From contig MZGW01000011.1 in assembly GCA_002029295.1 (NCBI GenBank), positions 1 through 47,247 on the forward strand: a stretch of 47,247 nt of DNA. Direction: 5' to 3'. The stretch is from Alkalithermobacter paradoxus. GTDB lineage: Bacteria > Bacillota > Clostridia > Peptostreptococcales > Peptostreptococcaceae. Position 1 is the first letter of the stretch, and every line of letters begins with the position of its first letter. Shown piece by piece: positions 42,759-47,247 of this stretch. Below the pieces are notes generated by a model that did not search any database, had not been told where the DNA came from, and saw nothing but the letters and a program-made list of their open reading frames with translations. Both the position numbers and the translations under genes were made by a program.

Positions 42759-42773
42759 AAAGAAGGTAAAAAT

Positions 42774-43544
42774 ATGTTATTAGTGTTTGATGTCGGAAAT
42801 ACAAATATTGTGGTAGGCGTTTATGATGGAAAAAAACTTATAAAAGACTGGAGAATCAGTACTGACAAAGACAAAACATCTGATGAATATGGAATGCTTA
42901 TAAGACAGTTATTTAGATATGAAAATCTAGAATTAGAATTAATAGATGACGTTATAATATCATCTGTAGTTCCAAATGTAATGCATTCTTTAGAAAACTT
43001 TGCTAGAAAATATTGCGGCAAAGAGCCTATGGTAGTAGGACCTGGAATAAAAACAGGAATAAACATCAAATATGACAATCCAAAACAAGTAGGAGCAGAT
43101 AGAATAGTAAATGCTGTAGCTGCATACGATAAATATGGAGGCCCTATTATAGTTGTTGATTTTGGAACAGCTACTACATTTTGTGCGATATCTCAAAACG
43201 GAGAGTATCTAGGTGGAACAATATCACCGGGTATAAAGATTTCTAGTGAAGCACTGTTTCAAAAAGCATCTAAACTTCCGAGAGTTGAACTTATAAAACC
43301 TGAAATGGTAATATGTAAAAACACAGTATCTGCTATGCAAGCAGGTATAATATATGGATATGCAGGACTTGTAGACAATATAGTCAATATGATGAAAAAA
43401 GAACTAAAAAACAAAAACGTTAAAGTTATTGCAACAGGGGGACTAGCAAGTCTTATATTTAGTGAAAGTAAATCCATAGATTATGTAGATAAAGATTTGA
43501 CACTAGAAGGACTAAGACTTATTCACGATATGAATAAAGAATAA
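42774..43544 (+). CDS. coaX: Type III pantothenate kinase
   Basis: A 256-residue ASKHA-fold kinase that phosphorylates pantothenate, the first step to coenzyme A; this type is not inhibited by CoA. Motifs: [15 protein letters not shown] at about 4-18, [19 protein letters not shown] near 105-115, VDFGTATTF near 126-134 and GGTISPGI. Ribosome site agaaggtaa. Confidence 0.96.
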   Translation: MLLVFDVGNTNIVVGVYDGKKLIKDWRISTDKDKTSDEYGMLIRQLFRYENLELELIDDVIISSVVPNVMHSLENFARKYCGKEPMVVGPGIKTGINIKYDNPKQVGADRIVNAVAAYDKYGGPIIVVDFGTATTFCAISQNGEYLGGTISPGIKISSEALFQKASKLPRVELIKPEMVICKNTVSAMQAGIIYGYAGLVDNIVNMMKKELKNKNVKVIATGGLASLIFSESKSIDYVDKDLTLEGLRLIHDMNKE

Positions 43545-43570
43545 AGCCAGGGGAAACCTGGCTTTTGTAT
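43543..43570 (+). terminator. Intrinsic terminator of panT-coaX (short T-tract)
   Basis: AAAGCCAGG pairs with CCTGGCTTT, followed by TGTATT. The T-tract is short, so readthrough into dusB is likely; no clear promoter was found for dusB. Confidence 0.7.
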
Positions 43571-43586
43571 TATGGAAGGTGATTGC

Positions 43587-44564
43587 ATGAATATTGGAAA
43601 TGTAAGACTTGAAAACAATGTATTTTTAGCTCCTATGGCAGGAGTTACAGACCTTTCCTTCAGATTACTATGCAAGGAAATGGGATGCGGACTTTTGTAT
43701 ACTGAAATGATAAATGCAAAAGCTCTTTGTTACGATGATGAAAAAACAAAATCTATGCTTAAAATAGATGAAAGAGAGCATCCTGTATCTGTACAGATAT
43801 TTGGATCTGAAGTAGAATTTATGGCAAAGGCTGCATATATATTAAACGATTATAAAAATGAAATACTAGATATAAATATGGGATGTCCTGCTCCTAAGGT
43901 AGTAAAAAATGGAGATGGATCAGCCCTAATGAAAAATCCTAAGCTTGTAGAAGAAATACTAAAAGAAGTTGTAAAGAATTCTCAAAAGCCTGTAAGTGTA
44001 AAAATAAGAAAAGGCTGGGACGAAAATAACGTAAATGCAGTAGAAATTGCAAAAATAGCACAGGACTGTGGAGTAAGTGCTATAGCCATACATGGAAGAA
44101 CAAGAGAGCAATTTTACTCAGGAAAAGCAGATTGGGATATAATAAGAAAAGTAAAAGAAGCAGTAAGTATACCTGTAATAGGAAATGGGGATATATTTGA
44201 AGCTGAAGATGCACTAGACATGATAAAAGAAACTAATTGTGATGCTGTAATGATAGGAAGAGGATCACAGGGAAATCCTTGGATATTTAAAAGAGTTGCT
44301 CATTTTCTAAAAAACAATGAATTACTACCTAAACCTACATTAGAAGAAAGAGTTACAATGGCTATTAGGCACTTAAATATGGATATAAAAGAAAAAGGTG
44401 AGTATGTAGGTATAAGAGAAATGAGAAAGCATATTGGTTGGTATTTAAAAGGGCTCAAGGGATCTTCAAAAGTTAGAGATGAGATAAATAGAATAACAGA
44501 TTATAATGAAGTACTACAAAAGCTTAATACTTATTTGAAAGAGTCCTTGACAGAGTCTGAATAG
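43587..44564 (+). CDS. dusB: tRNA-dihydrouridine synthase
   Basis: A 325-residue FMN-dependent TIM-barrel enzyme that reduces uridines in the tRNA D-loop. FMN and tRNA motifs: [11 protein letters not shown] near 13-23, [20 protein letters not shown] near 94-113 with the catalytic cysteine, [11 protein letters not shown] near 164-174, [10 protein letters not shown] near 227-236. ATG at 43587 follows gaaggtgatt. An upstream in-frame ATG at 43572 is rejected because it would contain the ribosome site. Confidence 0.95.
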   Translation: MNIGNVRLENNVFLAPMAGVTDLSFRLLCKEMGCGLLYTEMINAKALCYDDEKTKSMLKIDEREHPVSVQIFGSEVEFMAKAAYILNDYKNEILDINMGCPAPKVVKNGDGSALMKNPKLVEEILKEVVKNSQKPVSVKIRKGWDENNVNAVEIAKIAQDCGVSAIAIHGRTREQFYSGKADWDIIRKVKEAVSIPVIGNGDIFEAEDALDMIKETNCDAVMIGRGSQGNPWIFKRVAHFLKNNELLPKPTLEERVTMAIRHLNMDIKEKGEYVGIREMRKHIGWYLKGLKGSSKVRDEINRITDYNEVLQKLNTYLKESLTESE

Positions 44565-44632
44565 TAATTTATAATATAGCGAACAAAATTAGATAAAAAT
44601 TTTTGTATAATTTTTAGAGGAGCGATGTGGGA

Positions 44633-45130
44633 ATGGAAAATAAAAAGCAAATACTATTAACTGAAGAAGGTTATAAGAAGATAGAAAATGAACTTGAATT
44701 TCTAAAAACAGTAAGAAGAAAAGAAGTTGCAGAAAGAATTAAAGTTGCTATATCTTTCGGGGATATATCTGAGAATGCAGAGTATGATGAAGCTAAAAAT
44801 GAGCAAGCACAACTTGAAGAAAGAATAATAAAGCTTGAAAATATGTTAAGAAACGCGGTTATAATAGATGAAAGTAACATAGATGCAAGCGTTGTTATGA
44901 TAGGTTCTATAGTTAAAGTTAAGGACTTAGATTACGATGAAGAGTTAGAATACACTATGGTTGGTGCAGCAGAAGCAGATCCATACGAATTTAAAATTTC
45001 AAATGAATCTCCTGTAGGAAAAGCATTACTTGGAAGAAAAGCTGGAGATATAGTTGAAGTTCAAGTTCCAGATGGAATTGCTAAATTTGAGATATTAGAT
45101 ATAAGAAGACAATCTGGAGGTACGAAATGA
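44633..45130 (+). CDS. greA: Transcription elongation factor GreA
   Basis: A 165-residue factor that rescues backtracked RNA polymerase by stimulating transcript cleavage. N-terminal coiled coil (about 1-80) with [17 protein letters not shown] and the tip [16 protein letters not shown] near 43-58; C-terminal FKBP-like domain with [14 protein letters not shown] near 130-143. ATG at 44633 lies ten bases after gaggag; a GTG at 44627 is the alternative. Its stop overlaps the lysS start (ATGA). Confidence 0.96.
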   Translation: MENKKQILLTEEGYKKIENELEFLKTVRRKEVAERIKVAISFGDISENAEYDEAKNEQAQLEERIIKLENMLRNAVIIDESNIDASVVMIGSIVKVKDLDYDEELEYTMVGAAEADPYEFKISNESPVGKALLGRKAGDIVEVQVPDGIAKFEILDIRRQSGGTK

Positions 45131-46617
45131 TAAACGAAGAATTAAACCTCAATGAGATGTTGAGGATAAGAAGAGAAAAACTTGCTAAACTTCAAGAAAT
45201 GGGAAAGGACCCTTTCAAAATTGAAAAATATGATGTATCTCATTATAGCCAAGATATAAAACAAAACTTTGAAGATTTAGAAGGAAAAGAAGTATCTATA
45301 GCTGGACGTATAATGAGCAAAAGAATTCAAGGTAAAGCTGGATTTATAGATGTTCAGGACCAAGAAGGAAGAATACAATCATATGTTAGAAAAGATAGAT
45401 TAAATGAAGAAGATTACAATTTATTTGTTACATATGATATAGGAGATATAGTAGGTATTAAAGGAGAGGTTTTCAAAACTCAAAAAGGTGAGATATCTGT
45501 AAAAGCTAACGAAGTTACACTGCTTACTAAATCACTTCAAATCTTACCAGAGAAATGGCATGGACTTAAAGATCAAGATTTAAGATATAGACAAAGATAT
45601 GTTGACCTTATAGTAAATCCAGAAGTTAAGAAAGCATTTATTATAAGAAATAAAGCTATAAAAGCTATAAGAGAGTATCTAGATGAAAGAGGATTCTTAG
45701 AAGTTGATACACCGATACTAAATACAATAGCTGGTGGAGCTTCGGCAAGGCCATTTATAACTCACCATAATACACTAGATATAGATATGTATCTTAGAAT
45801 AGCAAATGAGTTATACCTAAAAAGACTTATAGTTGGTGGATTTGATAAAGTGTATGAAATGGGAAGAATGTTTAGGAATGAAGGAATGTCAATAAAACAT
45901 AACCCAGAATATACTGCTATAGAACTTTATCAAGCATACGCTGACTATGAAGAAATGATGAAAATTACTGAAAATGTAGTTGCATATATGGCAGAAAAGG
46001 CGTTAGGAACTACGAAAATAACATATCAAGGAAAAGAAATAGATCTTACTCCTCCATGGAAGAGAATGAGCATGCAAGAAGCTGTTAAGGAATATGCAGG
46101 AGTAGATTTCGATAATATAAAAACTGATGAAGAAGCATTAGAAGTTGCAAAGCAAAAACATATAGAAATAACTCCTGAAATGAAAAGAGGGCATGTTATA
46201 AATGCTTTATTTGAAGAATATGCAGAAAAGCATCTTGTTCAGCCAACATTTATAACACATCATCCAGTGGAAGTATCTCCTCTTGCTAAGCGTAATCCAG
46301 ATGACCCAAGTATAACTAATAGATTTGAGGCATTTGTAAATACTTGGGAGATAGCTAATGCATTCTCTGAGCTTAATGATCCAATAGACCAAAAAGGAAG
46401 ATTTATGGACCAATTAAGACAAAGAGAACTAGGAGATGAAGAAGCTCAAATGCTTGACGAGGACTTCCTAAATGCATTAGAAGTAGGACTTCCGCCAACG
46501 GGAGGACTTGGAATAGGTATGGATAGAGTTATGATGCTTTTAACTGACTCGCCATCTATAAGAGATGTAATACTTTTCCCTACTATGAAACCTATTGTTG
46601 ATAATAAAGAAGATTAA
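45127..46617 (+). CDS. lysS: Lysyl-tRNA synthetase, class II
   Basis: A 496-residue class II synthetase. N-terminal OB-fold anticodon-binding domain (about 55-150, [11 protein letters not shown]), motif 1 near 190 (FLEVDTPIL), motif 2 [20 protein letters not shown] near 253-272, motif 3 [12 protein letters not shown] near 467-478. It is translationally coupled to greA and followed by a perfect terminator. greA-lysS before an rRNA operon is a common clostridial order. Confidence 0.97.
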   Translation: MINEELNLNEMLRIRREKLAKLQEMGKDPFKIEKYDVSHYSQDIKQNFEDLEGKEVSIAGRIMSKRIQGKAGFIDVQDQEGRIQSYVRKDRLNEEDYNLFVTYDIGDIVGIKGEVFKTQKGEISVKANEVTLLTKSLQILPEKWHGLKDQDLRYRQRYVDLIVNPEVKKAFIIRNKAIKAIREYLDERGFLEVDTPILNTIAGGASARPFITHHNTLDIDMYLRIANELYLKRLIVGGFDKVYEMGRMFRNEGMSIKHNPEYTAIELYQAYADYEEMMKITENVVAYMAEKALGTTKITYQGKEIDLTPPWKRMSMQEAVKEYAGVDFDNIKTDEEALEVAKQKHIEITPEMKRGHVINALFEEYAEKHLVQPTFITHHPVEVSPLAKRNPDDPSITNRFEAFVNTWEIANAFSELNDPIDQKGRFMDQLRQRELGDEEAQMLDEDFLNALEVGLPPTGGLGIGMDRVMMLLTDSPSIRDVILFPTMKPIVDNKED

Positions 46618-46623
46618 ATATAG

Positions 46624-46652
46624 GAACCTAGAGATATCTCTAGGTTCTTTTT
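46624..46652 (+). terminator. Intrinsic terminator of greA-lysS
   Basis: A perfect 24-base palindrome at 46624-46647 (arms GAACCTAGAGAT and its complement) followed by five T. Confidence 0.88.
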
Positions 46653-46734
46653 AAATATTGTGAAAATAAAAAAGGATAAAATAGGTATAAAGTAGAATAC
46701 AAAATAATATATATATTGGTTAAAATGAAATTAA

Positions 46735-46762
46735 TTGACTTTTATTCAAAACCGTTTATAAT
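46735..46762 (+). promoter_or_regulatory. Sigma-A promoter of the 54-residue membrane protein gene
   Basis: TTGACT at 46735-46740, a 16-base spacer and TATAAT at 46757-46762, 44 bases before the start codon. Confidence 0.6.
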
Positions 46763-46806
46763 TTGTAGTAGGGGCAATTTACAAAAATTAGGGGGAACTA
46801 TTTAAA

Positions 46807-46971
46807 ATGATACTAAATTGGATATGTTTAATTTCAATACTGCTACTTGTTGCACAGCTTATGATGTTTTTCTATGTGAGTGCGGTATCAGATTTTAAAG
46901 TTAAGAAAACTATTAGAACTAGAAGGGTTAGCACACCTAACTATTATGAAGAATATAAGATTGCAAAATAA
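46807..46971 (+). CDS. Small single-pass membrane protein, unknown function
   Basis: A 54-residue protein with one hydrophobic segment (about 3-26, from MILNWICLISILLL) and a basic, tyrosine-containing tail (KVKKTIRTRRVSTPNYYEEY). By the positive-inside rule the tail is cytoplasmic. It has a good promoter and a ribosome site (tagggggaa) about ten bases upstream. No family recognised. No terminator is seen before the rRNA promoters, so some readthrough into the rRNA operon is possible. Confidence 0.7.
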   Translation: MILNWICLISILLLVAQLMMFFYVSAVSDFKVKKTIRTRRVSTPNYYEEYKIAK

Positions 46972-46987
46972 TTTTTAGGACAAACTG

Positions 46988-47016
46988 TTGACAATAATAA
47001 AATGAAATGATATAGT
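46988..47016 (+). promoter_or_regulatory. rRNA promoter P1
   Basis: TTGACA at 46988-46993, a 17-base spacer and TATAGT at 47011-47016. It lies about 180 bases before 16S rRNA. Confidence 0.85.
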
Positions 47017-47068
47017 ATTACATGTTGACGAGAGACAAGAAAAAAACAAAACATTGAGAAAAAACTTG

Positions 47069-47097
47069 TTGACATTAAGAAAAATAAATGATATATT
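47069..47097 (+). promoter_or_regulatory. rRNA promoter P2
   Basis: TTGACA at 47069-47074, a 17-base spacer and TATATT at 47092-47097. It is an imperfect copy of P1, exactly 81 bases downstream; the surrounding 50 bases are also alike. Confidence 0.88.
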
Positions 47098-47123
47098 ATT
47101 ACTTGTCGCTAAGACAAACGAAA

Positions 47124-47146
47124 TGAACTTTGAAAACTAAACAGCA
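47124..47146 (+). promoter_or_regulatory. rRNA leader with antitermination-like (boxA region) sequence
   Basis: The ACTTTGAAAACTAAACAGC stretch is the sequence typically found in Firmicute rRNA leaders, taken to be part of the nut-like antitermination signal. A short palindrome GCTCATATGAGC at 47179-47190 lies just before 16S and may belong to a processing stem. Confidence 0.6.
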
Positions 47147-47196
47147 GACGAATAGTAATTCAATTAACCATAAAGTCAGCTCATATGAGCCAAATT

Positions 47197-47247
<51 letters not shown>

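Noticed and set aside
44565-45126. T-box leader for lysS
   Set aside because: lysS overlaps greA by an ATGA and has no leader of its own; no T-box sequence is seen before greA.

Overview
The window is one AT-rich stretch of chromosome from an endospore-forming, anaerobic Clostridia-type Firmicute. The spore genes (yabG, sipL, a gerA-type receptor, spoIIR, sleB, ypeB), the arginine deiminase pathway, a Na+-pumping methylmalonyl-CoA decarboxylase and the rRNA sequence all point there. The run yabG - veg - sipL (LysM/DUF3794) - ispE - GntR - spoIIR - sleB - ypeB recalls the order in Clostridioides difficile, so a member or relative of Peptostreptococcaceae is likely. It is not C. difficile itself, because a classical gerA/B/C receptor operon, which C. 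difficile lacks, sits inside this run. No mobile element, CRISPR array or tRNA gene was seen.

Layout. 1-130: 5S rRNA closing an upstream rrn operon. 219-3217: DtxR/MntR-like regulator, then feoA and a FeoB split into a GTPase gene and a membrane gene, behind a palindromic DtxR-type operator. 3269-5640: guanine riboswitch with an attenuator, xpt and a purine permease. 5730-6650: EamA exporter. 6684-12826: arginine deiminase cluster, with a YfcC/ArcD-type carrier and an M20 dipeptidase on the minus strand, divergent from arcA-argF-arcC. 12887-17082: yabG, an unusual SpoIID-amidase fusion, veg and sipL. 17149-18691: ispE and a GntR regulator. 18801-25496: small membrane protein, gerA/gerB/gerC, spoIIR, sleB and ypeB. 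25600-28366: ddl, murI, DUF1934 and two tiny XapX proteins. 28456-32507: a transglycosylase-like membrane protein, tilS and ftsH. 32625-39999: methylmalonyl-CoA mutase (two chains), meaB, epimerase and the four-subunit methylmalonyl-CoA decarboxylase. 40068-42000: birA and a P1-family peptidase. 42044-43544: structured leader RNA, panT-like ECF S-component and coaX. 43587-46617: dusB, greA and lysS. 46735-47247: a 54-residue membrane protein, two tandem rRNA promoters and the start of 16S rRNA.

How the genes fit together. Arginine or arginine-containing peptides would give ATP through ArcA/ArgF/ArcC. Succinyl-CoA would be converted to propionyl-CoA through mutase, epimerase and the biotin-dependent decarboxylase, which exports Na+; BirA, next door, would biotinylate its carrier subunit. 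The spore genes cover coat/cortex coupling (SipL), coat protein processing (YabG), forespore-to-mother-cell signalling (SpoIIR), germinant sensing (GerABC) and cortex lysis (SleB/YpeB).

The points most worth following up are: (1) the signal-less SpoIID-Amidase_3 fusion translated with yabG behind a sigma-K-like promoter; (2) a leader upstream of panT-coaX with two copies of the same small stem-loop motif, resembling the description of the pan RNA motif; (3) FeoB split by a single in-frame TAG; (4) a purine riboswitch whose full switch mechanism can be read from the sequence; (5) a cryptic lytic-transglycosylase-like protein at 28456. All names come from reading the sequence; no database search was run.
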